From Salminus brasiliensis (taxonomy: Eukaryota; Chordata; Actinopteri; Characiformes; Bryconidae): a stretch of 64,000 nt of DNA. Both the position numbers and the translations under genes were made by a program. Numbering within the stretch: the first letter of the stretch is position 1; every line of letters starts with the position of its first letter. Positions 22,520 to 33,414 of this stretch are shown here, one piece after another. The stretch spans positions 15,967,771 through 16,031,770 of the forward strand of contig NC_132893.1 in assembly GCF_030463535.1 (NCBI RefSeq). The letters run 5' to 3'. The notes beneath the pieces were generated by a model. The model did no database searches. It was not told the DNA's origin and saw only the letters and a program-made list of their open reading frames with translations.

Positions 22520-22915
22520 AATCTACAAAAAATGGGGGGGGGACTTAGGATGGAAGATAAAGTACAACAAATTGTGAATGATCAGTGAACCAGTTTTGCA
22601 CCCAAACAGCTTGATGGAAACTAACAATGGGCCTGGACTGATCTGGTCCCTGCCCCTGGTGATGGGGAATAAGAATGCTGTGCAAAGAAGGTGATGATGT
22701 GTGCTGTGTTGTAGGAAACAAGGGTGGCATGATGATAAACAACAGCATTTTGGCTTATAGCTGCACAATTGTGATGTTGCCACCACACTTCCCAGGAACA
22801 CAGACGATGGCATGGTGTTCTATAATGTTTCTCCCACTGTGCCTTGTTTTGGCAAGGTTGAAGCTAGCTTCGTCAATTTAAAAGAACTTGTTTTCCACAT
22901 CCATCACCCTCTGAA
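22520..22915 (-). pseudogene. IS630/Tc1-like transposase fragment, minus
   Basis: On the minus strand, split over frames, it reads IDEASFNLAKTRHSGRNII, then HHAIVCVPGKCGGNIT. This is the DDE core around the first catalytic Asp region of a fish IS630-type transposase. The same family is present, inverted, directly to the right. Frameshifts and stops make it non-functional. Confidence 0.6.
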
Positions 22916-22959
22916 ACCAAACATTATAGCAGTGTATGACAGTATGAAATATTGTCACA

Positions 22960-23512
22960 CAAATAAATAATTGCACATGGCAATGTTCTGGAAGACAATG
23001 TTTATTTCCCAAACATTGACCAGGTCAGCCTGTCCACAATGGACTGTGTCTTGAAACAACACCAGCTAAGGATAAAGCAGGTATATTGTGTTCCATTTGA
23101 GGGCAACTCTGACCATGTGAAGGACCAACGATACCAATATGTGCATGTGAGTACAGCACCCTCTCAGTACCCTATTTGGACAGGTCACTATTTACCTCAG
23201 AAAGTGCTTGAACTGGATAGCAGTGCTGTTTCCTATAAATATATTTTCATTGACGAGGCAGGGTTCAACCTGCACAAGATAAAGCGGCGAGGGATGAACA
23301 TCTTTGGCAACCATGCCATTGTAAATGTCCCTAGGCAGTGTGGTGAAAACATCACCATGTGTGCTGCCATTGGTCAATATGGGGTCATCCATCACCATGC
23401 ACAACTTGGTCCTTATAACACTGCTCATTGGTATTGTTTCTTGATGGACTCAAAAACCTCCTTAACCTCCCACAGGAAGAAAACCCAGAGCAGCCCCTTA
23501 TGCTGTCATTAG
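22960..23512 (+). pseudogene. IS630/Tc1-like transposase fragment, plus
   Basis: Frames read NIDQVSLSTMDCVLKQHQLR (end of the DNA-binding half), and then YIFIDEAGFNLHKIKRRGMN, GENITMCAAIGQYGV and LGPYNTAHWYCFL. These are successive blocks of the transposase DDE domain. The 157-codon open frame from 23039 stops before the C-terminal third. It lies head-to-head with the minus fragment at 22520-22915. It is a relic, although the open frame is fairly long. Confidence 0.72.
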
Positions 23513-23829
23513 GGATAATGTAAGTTTCCATACAAATGTTTGAAATATATTTAACAGGAGGGCTATATCTATTGCTGTAGCAACTTTTCAGCACCACCGA
23601 AAAAGGAGGGGGCTCTAGGCCAATTACATAAAAGTTTAGCGAGGTGATGACCAATCAAATGGAGCATGCTGATCTTTTTTTATTGTTTGTCATTCCCATA
23701 GACATGCTATATTAACAAGAAAACATTATATATGGCAGTGATTCAAATATTCAATTTAACACAATTGACACTGTAGAACTCCCCACATCGCAGCAGAACT
23801 AAAACTCTGTTTTAGTCAAGACCAAAACT
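23513..23829. other. no feature recognised
   Basis: AT-rich DNA after the transposase relic. Confidence 0.4.
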
Positions 23830-23935
23830 GCAATACATCAAGTTAGAGTTAAGACCAAGACTTTTAGTAGTCAAGTCCAAGTCCAGACCAAGACCAGGAA
23901 TGGTCAAGAGTGAGACCAAAGACCAGATGAAGATG
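23830..23935. repeat. GACCAAGACC-type degenerate repeat
   Basis: Loosely repeated pieces such as AAGTCCAAGTCCAGACCAAG and GAGACCAAAGACCAG form a purine-rich minisatellite-like tract seen in many fish repeats. Confidence 0.45.
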
Positions 23936-24099
23936 TTTTTCATTATATGAAAATAAAAATAAAATAATTAATTCATATTATATATATTACATTTTATCAT
24001 TTTATCATTATTTTATTCATAATAATAATTGATGTTGCTGTTGCATTACCTGAAGAAATTGCAGAGTGAATGTGCAGCTTAAGCAATTCTCATGTGGCT

Positions 24100-24345
24100 G
24101 CTGAGTATTTTGCTAAGTGGTTGCTATGGTATACAGGAGTTAGCTATAAAGTTGATAGGGTATTGCTGTGGTAGATTTGATTAATTGTTATGGGATTGTT
24201 TTGCTTTTGATAAGTAGTTGCTATGATATTCAAAGCTGCTATGCTTTTTCAAGCGATTGCTATCCTGTTACCAAGCAGTTAAAATAGTATTCCAGGTGGT
24301 TGCTTGTGGTTACTAGCTGGTTGTAATGGTGTCTAAGCTAGTTTA
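24100..24345. repeat. GGTTGCTATGG-type degenerate minisatellite
   Basis: Repeated variants of AAGTGGTTGCTATGGTAT occur at irregular spacing (for example 24115, 24205, 24258 and 24295). It is an eroded tandem array. No coding function is suggested. Confidence 0.55.
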
Positions 24346-24934
24346 TTTTGTGTATGAGTGTGGAGTCCATAATTGGCCAAAAACAGAGCTGATAGATTAT
24401 TTTATTTGAACAAAGAAAACATTATTAAGACAGAACATGCTTACAAGAACAAGGAGACCTCATAGTAAACTGAAGGGGCCTTTACCAAAATTACTGGCAA
24501 TATTCTACTGACAGAACTCTGAAACACCAAGTGTAAGCATGAGTATGTGAGAGAGCAGGGCTTAAGAAGGGTGGACACAGGTACCACAGACCAACCTTGA
24601 TTACTGCTGGGCAGCACTGTGTCTCCCCTCGGTGGTTGGATGCGGTATCGCAGATGGCCTAGCCTCAAGCTGGTCTATTACAAGTGCTGCTTGCTCAAAC
24701 TTGATTAGCATGGTAGAGTAGTCAAATAAACACCTAATTTTCTCGACTGCAAAGTGTTTACCAATACTTAAGAATTTCAAAACACAGCAACATATCTACC
24801 TCATACAAATAGCCAAATAGTTAAAGTTCTTTTCAAAAGCACATTTTCTTAACTAAATACCAACCCAGCATTTTACAATACACACAAAGGTTTCTCACAA
24901 GTCTTAAACATGTTTTCATGCACATCACATCTTA
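24346..24934. other. no feature recognised
   Basis: A short minus-strand frame at 24441-24668 has no domain. Confidence 0.4.
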
Positions 24935-25271
24935 TGTTTTCCCTTGCCATGCACCTGGGATAGAAACATTTGGCATGCCTTATCTACCCCTGACAGTCCT
25001 CCATTGAAATGTCTCTTCAGCCAGCATCCATTGCATTGAGAAGGGACATCATGTGGTTGATGATCGTACACCTTCTACCTCCAAGCTGAAAACATTCTTC
25101 AAATAAGTAGAACAGGAGGAAAAGGGACATCATTCTTTGATGGTCTGCAAACCAATTTGTGATGACATGATGATGGTGGAATGATGAAATCACAAATGTA
25201 TTCATGTTTCCTGCCACCTGTTCTCTTTCTGCTTCAGACACCAGTTGTTGGTAGAGTTCATCCAAAAACAA
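24935..25271 (-). pseudogene. IS630/Tc1-like transposase C-terminal fragment
   Basis: The minus-strand frame reads VISSFHHHHVITNWFADHQR and later MMSLLNAMDAG. Past a stop comes ISMEDCQG, IRHAKCFYPRCMAREN. These are the last blocks of the same fish transposase family, after the second catalytic Asp. It supplies the part missing from 22960-23512 but in the opposite orientation, 1.5 kb away. It is a relic. Confidence 0.65.
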
Positions 25272-25544
25272 AATACAGAGGTTGCTGTTATAGAGCCCAA
25301 TCTGGCATTTGTGTTTAAGTCATGTTTCCATGCATGGTGGCATAGTGTAAAACTCACTATATTACAAGATATAACAGGAATATAGGATAGACAATTTACC
25401 TGGACATATTGGTCCTGGCAATAGTTGTCAGGCCAATGCTTTCCACATTCTGAAATACCTGGTCATTTTCTATTTTGGTCTGGAAGAACAGCATTCTCCT
25501 GGTCTGCACTATTAACTTTACTACCTCACTGGATTTAATATTTA
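25272..25544. other. no feature recognised
   Basis: Nothing recognised between the transposase relic and the LINE tail. Confidence 0.4.
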
Positions 25545-25776
25545 TTGCACACTCCATAATTTGCACACTGCCCCTAATTTATTTATTACTCTTTGTCTGT
25601 ATTGTGTTGTTTTGTCTGTCTGCACTTGTACTGTGTTGCACTTGTGTTCTGTATGCACTGTGTCTATGTTGCACCATGGTCCTGGAGGAACGTTGTTTCG
25701 TTTCACTGTGTACTCTGTATGTAGTTGAAATGACAATAAAAACCCACTTGACTTGACTTGACTTGACTTGACTTAG
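25545..25776 (+). mobile_element. LINE 3' end with (TTGAC)n tail
   Basis: The block TGCACCATGGTCCTGGAGGA, then ACGTTGTTTCGTTTCACTGTG, ATGACAATAAAAACCCACTTG, and an array of five ACTTG/TTGAC units. This is a frequent fish LINE 3' end. The coding part is absent (5' truncated). Confidence 0.7.
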
Positions 25777-25997
25777 GAGTTTAACCCTTTCCCCAGAGGG
25801 AGAAAGACACTGCTTCCTTTACAGTTAAGGGATAAAAACACTACATATGTATTAGTGGTGGGTTTGGTGGCCTGCAGTTACTATAAGATATAGCATCAGT
25901 AGGAATATACTTGTAAAATGTAGTCTGGATAGAGATAGACCATGGTTTATCACATGGTCTATGGTGGTGGGTCTAATTTTATATATTATTTATATAA

Positions 25998-25999
<2 letters not shown>

Positions 26000-26062
<63 letters not shown>
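26000..26062. repeat. (AT)n microsatellite
   Basis: An uninterrupted AT dinucleotide run of about 62 bases. Confidence 0.95.
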
Positions 26063-26065
<3 letters not shown>

Positions 26066-26564
26066 CTTTGTCACTGACAGCACCTGGTTGCATCTCCAAA
26101 TGGGATTGGAATCAGCTGCCATTGGTCTATTAGTGCATTTAATTTCAATGTCCTACATTTAAAAATGTGTAGTCCAGTATTAGCTTTTCACCTGCAAAAC
26201 GTTTTGCAAAACTATGCATTTTATACTATATTGTGTAGGTTTGGGACATTTTTGTAACCTTGTATGTAGAGAAAATGTAAGCATTTTAGAAACATGGTAA
26301 ATGACTGCAAAAACAACATGAATTGTATTAATTGTATAGCCCAAAAAGACTGATGTTACATTTACTGTGTTCAGAGTTTTAAAAAATGGGAATACAGATT
26401 GGACAAAATGATGTAAGCAGACCCCATTCTAGTAATTTTTGCAATTGTGCAATTTCTTAAGTAGCCTATATAAAACAACATTCCAATAGGCCAGAGGCAA
26501 AAAATCTGAATTTGATCAAAAAAATGGAAAAGTGGCTGGCTTCCACAACAATGTATACTGTGAA
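26063..26564. other. no feature recognised
   Basis: AT-rich spacer. Confidence 0.4.
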
Positions 26565-27190
26565 ATGTGTGTGTGTGGTGTAGGCCTTTGGTCAAAATGT
26601 GGAGTGCCAAAGCTTTTGGTTTTGGTTTACCAAAAGCTTGTACAAGGTGTTTGGCTTATAGAGCGTTTGGGTAACAGAGGAGAGAAAGGTGTATGCTGTG
26701 TATGGTGCGGCATGTGCAGTGTGTGTGGTGTGGAACGTGGTAAGGAGAACCATGAAGCAGTGTGTGTGTGATGTGTGTGTGGTGTGCAGTGTGTATGTGG
26801 TATGGAGTATGTTGTAGAGACTTATAAAGCAGTGTGTGTGCATGTAATGAATGTGTGGTGTGCGTTGTGTGTGTGGTCTGGAGTGTGTCTTTAATGTGAG
26901 ATGTGTGGAGAATATAAAGCAATGTGTGTGCTGTGTGGCGTGTGTGTGGGGTGTATGGTACGGAGCGTGCAGTGTGTGTGGTGTGGAGAATCATGAAGCA
27001 GTATATGTGCGTGTGTGTGTGCTGTTCGGTGTGCGTGCGTGGTGTGGAGTGCGATGTGGAGAATCATGAAACAGTATGTGTGTGTGTATGGTGTGCAGTA
27101 TGTGGTGTGAAGAGTATGGTATGCGTGTCTGGTGTGGAGAGTGTGTTGTGTGTGTGTGTGTGTGTGTGAAGTGGAGAGTGTGGAGTGTGT
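26565..27190. repeat. TG-rich minisatellite upstream of OR3
   Basis: A degenerate tandem array. A marker piece like GGAGAATCATGAAGCAGT recurs at about 26742, 26817, 26907, 26987 and 27060, so the unit is roughly 73-90 bases with a TG-rich remainder. All reading frames here on both strands are made of the repeat (Cys/Val/Gly on plus, His/Thr on minus) and are not genes. Confidence 0.75.
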
Positions 27191-27601
27191 TTGTGGTAAA
27201 TCTTGTATTGCCTTTACATTGTCTTGCAAAAGCTTGGAAACTGACACTGACCAAGCACAAGCACACTTTTGTCCCCCCCAAGCCTCCCTCACACCCCCCT
27301 CCTGCTCCCGCCCCTGTATGTTTGTACTGCATGTTTGGCCTATACAAACTGGAACAGGAAAGAGGAGTGGAGTGTTCTCTCGCTACATATGAAGCAACTG
27401 TATAACAACGAATTTGGATGACTTTTTCTCTCAAAATACTACAGTTTTTATCAAATGTAAAACACACAGAAGATTGCACATTACACTTGCAGTTGTTATT
27501 TATCTAAGTGCAGTATACTGTAATCTATATCAATATTGTAATATATATTGAGGTACATCTGTTACCATTTTTTCTGTTTACTGTTTCTCTGTGTTTTCAG
27601 G
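27191..27601. promoter_or_regulatory. 5' flank of OR3
   Basis: Contains a CCTATACAAACTGG segment at about 27338 that might serve as a TATA-like site. A clear splice acceptor ends at 27600 (TGTTTTCAG then G then ATG). A good leader donor was not found, so only the acceptor is well supported. Confidence 0.35.
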
Positions 27602-28591
27602 ATGTCACAGAAAAACGAGACTCAGGCTACTTTCGTAACAGAGTTTTTCATTGTAGGATTTCCTGGACTTCAACCTGAATACTACAACCTCATAGGTGCT
27701 GTTTTCTTCAGCATCTATATTATTGTAATTGGGGGAAACTCTAGCTTTATACTGCTGTTTGTAACTGAAACAAGCCTCCATAAGCCCATGTACATCATCT
27801 TGTTGAATCTTGCTCTGTCTGATATTGGGTACTGTACTGTAGCCCTCCCTAAACTGATCTCTCGCTATTGGTTTAATAATGGCTTCATCTCCTTTCAGCT
27901 CTGTCTGATGCAGAGTCAATTTATCCATTATTTTGGAACACTGAATTCGTTTATTATGATGACCATGGCCTTAGATCGCTATCTTGCCATCTGCTTCCCA
28001 CTCAGGTATCCTGTACTCATGACTACCCAAACTATGAAAATTGTGTCAGGGTTTTTTTGGGTATCATCCATGATTTACTCTGGTATTTCTACAATAATGA
28101 CATCTAAGTTACCCTTCTGTGGGCCAAATCGGATCATGAACTGCTTTTGTGACACTACTTCTATGAACAGTTTAGCCTGTTCTGATGTCACTTTTCAGAG
28201 TTATATTGCCACCTCAGTGGCTACATTTGTGCTTGTTCTGCCCTTCTCTTTAATTGTTTTCTCCTATACCAGCATTGTTGTGTCTGTGGTTACAATTGTT
28301 AACAATCAAGGCATGCAGAAAACTTTCTCTACCTGTGCCACACAGCTGTGCATCATAAGTATATATTACATTCCTCGATTCTTTGTGTACATTTCACCTT
28401 ACATACCCAACCTAGGACTGAACACAGATCAGAAACTTTCAATCACTGTGTGTTACACATTGTTCCCAGCAATGGCAAACCCACTAATATACTGTCTTAG
28501 ACACTGTCTGTTTCAAAATAAGCCAATATTGTACTATTCATTTATTTGCAATGTTGTATATTTGGCTATAGACATATATAATATACATTAA
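27602..28591 (+). CDS. odorant receptor OR3, altered C-terminus
   Basis: A 329-residue odorant receptor closely related to OR1 and OR4. It shows NET glycosylation site at residue 5, GFPGLQPEYYNLI, PMYIILLNLALSDIG, ISRYWFNNG, MALDRYLAICFPLRYP, KTFSTCATQL and NPLIYCLR. The start at 27602 is chosen because an acceptor AG lies one base before it; the frame also runs 18 codons upstream. After NPLIYCLR the sequence departs from its relatives: OR1 and OR4 continue with RTKEI/RTKDI and a basic tail, whereas OR3 has HCLFQNKPILYYSF and then a hydrophobic Tyr/Ile-rich end. The seven membrane segments are complete, so it may still fold, but the lost basic helix-8 region may weaken trafficking or G-protein coupling. 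It could be an early pseudogene. Confidence 0.88.
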   Translation: MSQKNETQATFVTEFFIVGFPGLQPEYYNLIGAVFFSIYIIVIGGNSSFILLFVTETSLHKPMYIILLNLALSDIGYCTVALPKLISRYWFNNGFISFQLCLMQSQFIHYFGTLNSFIMMTMALDRYLAICFPLRYPVLMTTQTMKIVSGFFWVSSMIYSGISTIMTSKLPFCGPNRIMNCFCDTTSMNSLACSDVTFQSYIATSVATFVLVLPFSLIVFSYTSIVVSVVTIVNNQGMQKTFSTCATQLCIISIYYIPRFFVYISPYIPNLGLNTDQKLSITVCYTLFPAMANPLIYCLRHCLFQNKPILYYSFICNVVYLAIDIYNIH

Positions 28592-30155
28592 TTTATTTAA
28601 TTTTCATGCCTAGTTTAAATTAAATTTCAAATGGTACTGCATATATGACCAGCATACACATTAAGTGATTCAATTAAAAAAGATTTTCATTAAAAAGATT
28701 GATAAGACCAGAAATGTGTATGGTGTATGTAAAAAAGACAATGAACTCTCAACTTCACTTGTAAGGTTTTACATTATGTTTTTATTGTAATGAACTTTAT
28801 TTGGATTTCACTGGGGTTTTGATTTCTAAAAGCTATAAAACAAAATATGCAAGAGACAGAGCGCATTACTCATCAGCATGGGAGGTTGCATGCAGATTTC
28901 ACTCATAAAAGAAACAGGAAACATATCAGTACTCTTGATGCCCAGTTCTCTCAATTAGCATTTTCTAATGTGGGACAGTTCTGTTCAAAATATGGAACAC
29001 TGAAAATGACCTAAATCACATTCATTCATGTGATAAAAACTTCACACATTTCTAAATGTCCAATTATTTACTAATTTTACCACTTAATGTAATTGCTTTT
29101 ACAAAACACTTATGTGTGAATAATTTGTATGCATTACAATGCTATAGTGCTACACAACAGTGAATCCCCATTTTTGCAGTTTCTGTTTTACTTTTTGACA
29201 TCGGGCAGTATACATTTCATAATGAATGGACCAACAAAAATGTTCCAAAATGACTTAATAAAATAAAAAATAAAATCTAGAAAACGTTTTTTGTGTGACA
29301 GTGAAAATGAATTTAAAAGACTTATATCCCATAATTAGGATACAATAATAGCCCATAGCCCTCTACACATTTTTAGTATTTGTACTGAAAATGTGTACTA
29401 TACTGTCCTGCCTTTCTGCATATTTTCCAAAGCTGAACAAAAGAACATGACTAAAATAACAAATAAAGTATTCTTCTTATGTATATATTCATTCATTCAT
29501 GCATGGACTGACTGAATGAGAAGGAGGATAAGTAATGGGGGTATTGCAATCAGGTGTGAGTAATGGCTAGGGCAAAAGATTGGGCATTACATGTTCACAG
29601 CATGAATCAGCATTATCTTGCACATGCAAGCAAACATGGACATGGGAAATGTGCTGAAAAGGAGCTGGAGGTATGGGGCATATTCAAGCAGCAGTCTTTT
29701 TAAGGATAGGTCTGACAGAAAATGCATGTTTATGCATAGTAATATCAGGGATATTACTAAAGGATTTGAAGGTTTGGGTTATGTGTCTGCTAAAGTTTGT
29801 TTGCACATGTGTGGTCCTCTAAACACTAATGCATTTGTTTTGGTTTCTTTCATACATCCAAGTCAGAGGTGACATAGGTGGCAATAGTTCCAACAAAAGT
29901 GGCAGTTCACACATTACCTTGATGCCCAAGATGGAAAGCATACCCACATTCAGCCACCAGCAGAAAAAGGAAGCACATTCCACAATTACAAAAAAATAGA
30001 TTTTCTCAAGATGGCTGTTGTAGATGCTAACTGCAAGTTCCTTGCTGTTAGCGTGGGCACCCAGGGCAAGGAATCAGATGGAAAGTTCAGGATCATAAAT
30101 AGAAAGTGTTTTTCTCTTTTGAAATTTGACAACATGTGGAGTGTATTCCGCTCTA
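28592..30155. other. intergenic, nothing recognised
   Basis: AT-rich DNA between OR3 and the Tc1 element. Small frames (for example 29618-29872) have no domain. Confidence 0.45.
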
Positions 30156-31569
30156 CACTGTGAGCAGAATTATTAGGCAAATGAGTATTTTGATCACATC
30201 ATCCTTTTTATACATGTTGTCCTACTCCAAGCTCTATAGGCTTGAAAGCCAACTACCAATCAAGTAAATCAGGTGATGTGCATCTCTGTAATGAGAAGGG
30301 GTGTGGTCTAATGACATCAACACCCTATATAAGGTGTGCTTAATTATTAGGCAACTTCCTTTCCTTTGGCAAAATGGGTCAGAAGAGAGATTTGACGGAC
30401 TCTGAAAAGTCCAAAATTGTGAGATGTCTTGCAGAGGGATGCAGCAGGCCTGAAATTGCCAAACTTTTAAAGCGTGATCACCGAACAATCAAGCGTTTCA
30501 TGGCAAATAGCCAACAGGGTCGCAAGAAACGTGTTGGAAAAAAAGGCGCAAAATAACTGCCCATGAATTGAGGAAAATCAAGCGTGAAGCTGCCAAGATG
30601 CCATTTGCTACCAGTTTTGCCATATTTCAGAGCTGCAACATTACTGGAGTATCAAAAAGCACAAGGTGTGCGATACTCAGGGACATGGCCAAGGTAAGGA
30701 AGGCTGAAAAACGACCACCTTTGAACAAGAAACATAAGACAAAACGTCAAGACTGGGCCAAGAAATATCTTAAGACTGATTTTTCTAAGGTTTTATGGAC
30801 TGATGAAATGCGAGTGACTCTTGATGGGCCAGATGGATGGGCCTGAGGCTGGATCAGTAAGGGCAGAGATCTCCACTCCAACTCAGACGCCAGCAAGGTG
30901 GAGGTGGGGTTGGTAAAGAAAGAAGTTGGTATCGTTCAAGAAAAACATGATTTTCATGCAGGACAATGCTCCATCACATGCATCCAAATACTCCACAGCG
31001 TGGCTGGCCAGTAAGGGTCTAAAGGAAGAAAAAATGATGACCTGGCCCCTTGTTCACCTGATCTGAACCCCATAGAGAACCTGTGGTCCCTTATAAAATG
31101 TGAGATCTACAGGAAGGGAAAACTGTACACCTCTCTGAACAGTGTCTAGGAGGCTGTGGTGTCTGCTGCACACAATGTTGATCGTAAATAGATCAAGCAA
31201 CTGACAGAATCTATGGATGGAAGGCTTTTGAGTGTCATCGTAAAGAAAGGTGGCTATATTGGTCACTGATTTGTTTTTGTTTTTGAATGTCAGAAATGTT
31301 TATTTCTAAATCTTGTTATATTGGTTTACCTGGTGAAAATAAACATGGGTGTATATTTGTTTTTGTGCAGTAATAGTTACCTGCACAAACAGATATCCTT
31401 CTAAGATACCCAAATCTAAAGAAAAAAAAAAAAAAAAAAACTCCAACTTCCAAAAATAGCAAGCTTTGATATTTGAGTCTTTTGGGTTGATTGAGAACAT
31501 AGTTGTTGTTGTTCAATAATAAAAAGAATCCTCTCAAATACAACTTGCCTAATAATTCTGCACCCACTG
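30156..31569 (+). mobile_element. Tc1/mariner element with both ends
   Basis: The left end CACTGTGAGCAGAATTATTAGG and the right end, on the minus strand CAGTGGGTGCAGAATTATTAGG, are inverted repeats. Both are flanked by TA (30154-30155 and 31570-31571). The length of 1414 bases fits a full element. The transposase inside is broken. A run of about 20 A lies at 31421-31440, downstream of the gene. Confidence 0.88.
30374..31270 (+). pseudogene. Tc1/mariner transposase, broken
   Basis: Starts MGQKRDLTDSEKSKIV, with a helix-turn-helix (SRPEIAKLLKRDHRTIKRF). After a stop at about 30554 and a change of frame come VSKSTRCAILRDMAK, KRQDWAKKYL and VLWTDEMRVTLDGPDGW with the first catalytic Asp. Then there is an in-frame stop at 30844 and further stops, with APCSPDLNPIENLW holding the second Asp still readable at about 31045-31085. 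At least one frameshift and several stops make it inactive. Confidence 0.82.
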
Positions 31570-32279
31570 TACAATTGTACTCCACCCAAGGTTGTCAAGA
31601 TCACTAGGTCCTCAGGGTGTCTCCATAACTTCCTCCATGAAGTAGTGGTGGATTAGGAGGATGTTACACGCTCATTGAGGAGACTTGGAGAAGAGAGGGG
31701 CTAGGAGTAATGCAACCTGTTGAGACTGCAAGCACAATGTATGTTTAATTAACTAATTTTATTGCTCTATTATCATAGGGGTGGTTATCTTAAAAATGGC
31801 AATTGATGAGCAGGGTAATTTTAGGGTGGAAGGTACTGATAGTGGTCATGTGGTGTGACTGAAGTGTGTCACCGGTGGCAGGTAGGAAATCGATTGAAGG
31901 TGGTCAGATTCTTTGGTCTTCATAAAGAATGTTCATGATTTTCTTCTTCAGCAGTTTGGCAGTTACCTGTTCTCCAAATTGCAGTTGCAGACATTGTCTT
32001 TAGAAAAGGAGCTAGATGCAGTCAGTCTGCATTTTTTTATGTTTTTATTTTTGTTTTTTGATTTGTTGAGCGGGAATAATTCTTTTTTTGGTTTAGCTCT
32101 AGGGGTGTATTTAGTCTTGACATAGCTGAAATACATGGTCATCCAGCTCATCTTCATCATCTAGAACTTGAAAACTCTAGCTACATTAAATAAAATAATT
32201 GACAAATCACAAACACCATAGTGACAATACAAATTATTGTTGTGTTATTTATGCAATCAAACTACTATCATTGAGGTTT
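31570..32279. other. intergenic, nothing recognised
   Basis: Spacer between the Tc1 and Gypsy elements. The last five bases, GGTTT at 32275-32279, are the left target duplication of Gypsy B. Confidence 0.5.
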
Positions 32280-33216
32280 TGTCATGATCCACTCGGTCTG
32301 ACAATGACGGGAGAACACTCGCAGGGGATGGACCGAAGCGAGGAGTTTATTGATAACAATAAACCATAAACAAACAGAAATGCAGCACCAGTTACTAGGG
32401 ATAAGGAAGAACTAAAAACTGTGACAAACCATACTGGGCAAACAAAAAAGAACACACCTGGGGCTGGTGAGGCACTAGGGCAGTGCTGGCTGCCGGGGCT
32501 GAGCCAATACCGCTACTCAGAAACATAAACTACCAAGCCGAGCTTGGGAAAACTTAGAACTAGAACATAAAGAGTAGCGCTAGTCAGGCGCATTGAACTT
32601 ACTAGACTTGAGAGCGTGAGGAGTCAGCCACCAAACCTAAACGACTGATCCGGTCCGACAATGAGGAGAGCTAACTGCTGAAGCAAGCTGGAGAGTCGCT
32701 CACTCCTGGAGCTCCAGGACCCCAGCTTGCTGAACCGAAGAAGCCTGGCGAGAGATCGCCGCAGACCTGCAGTAGCTCCCTAATGGACCCTGAGATGAGA
32801 GATGCCTAGCTAGTTAGCTTCCCCTGCTAAGCTAGCTAGGTAGAGAGAGAGTCCTCTTGTACAAGGAAGCACTCTACAGACCAGACCGGTGAATACTGAG
32901 TCTCTACCGTTAACTGAATAACCTGGGTGCATGTGGTGCACTAAGGGTAATCCTCGGCAACCAGCAGCTGGCACTAGCCCTACTTAAATACACCAGCCCA
33001 CAGGTGTAACACATTACCCAGACAATGAACAGTCACATGACAAACAAAACCAGAAACCAAAATGGCGACGAGGGGCGTCAACCCGAAAGTCCATTTCAAC
33101 ATAAAAGTCCTTCCATGAATAAACATGACATGGTACATTAACAAATAGTTCATTATTTCCTGTGAGCCGCGGCCCGGGACCGCCTCTGGGGCGGGCGTGG
33201 CGGCGCGGGCGTGACA
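32280..33216 (-). repeat. 3' LTR of Gypsy B
   Basis: On the minus strand it begins TGTCACGCCCGCGCC and ends GGATCATGACA. It is about 937 bases, GC-rich at its start. The first about 83 bases are repeated at 37705-37787. The ends align with the LTR of Gypsy A, showing the two elements are related subfamilies. Confidence 0.85.
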
Positions 33217-33414
33217 GTAACCCCCCCCGAGGCGGCCGGGTGGGTCCCTCGACGGGAACGCCCCGGGCGCCGAACCGAAACCAGTGTCTCCGAACTTTCC
33301 GCGGAGGGTCCCATCCGGTCCGACGAGGCTGACGGACCCCTCTCCCGACGCGAGGGTCTCCCACGGACGGGGGCTTGCGACTTCCTGGGACGTCCGCGAG
33401 GCCTGGGAGCCGGC

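Noticed and set aside
26532-27479. Several long overlapping frames rich in Cys/Val or His/Thr
   Set aside because: They are translations of a TG-rich tandem repeat on both strands, with no domain and no start or splice context.
27548-27601. Upstream Met codons in frame with OR3 (and at 42466 for OR4, 4529 for OR1)
   Set aside because: A splice acceptor AG lies between these and the receptor start in all three genes, so the extra codons are probably intronic.
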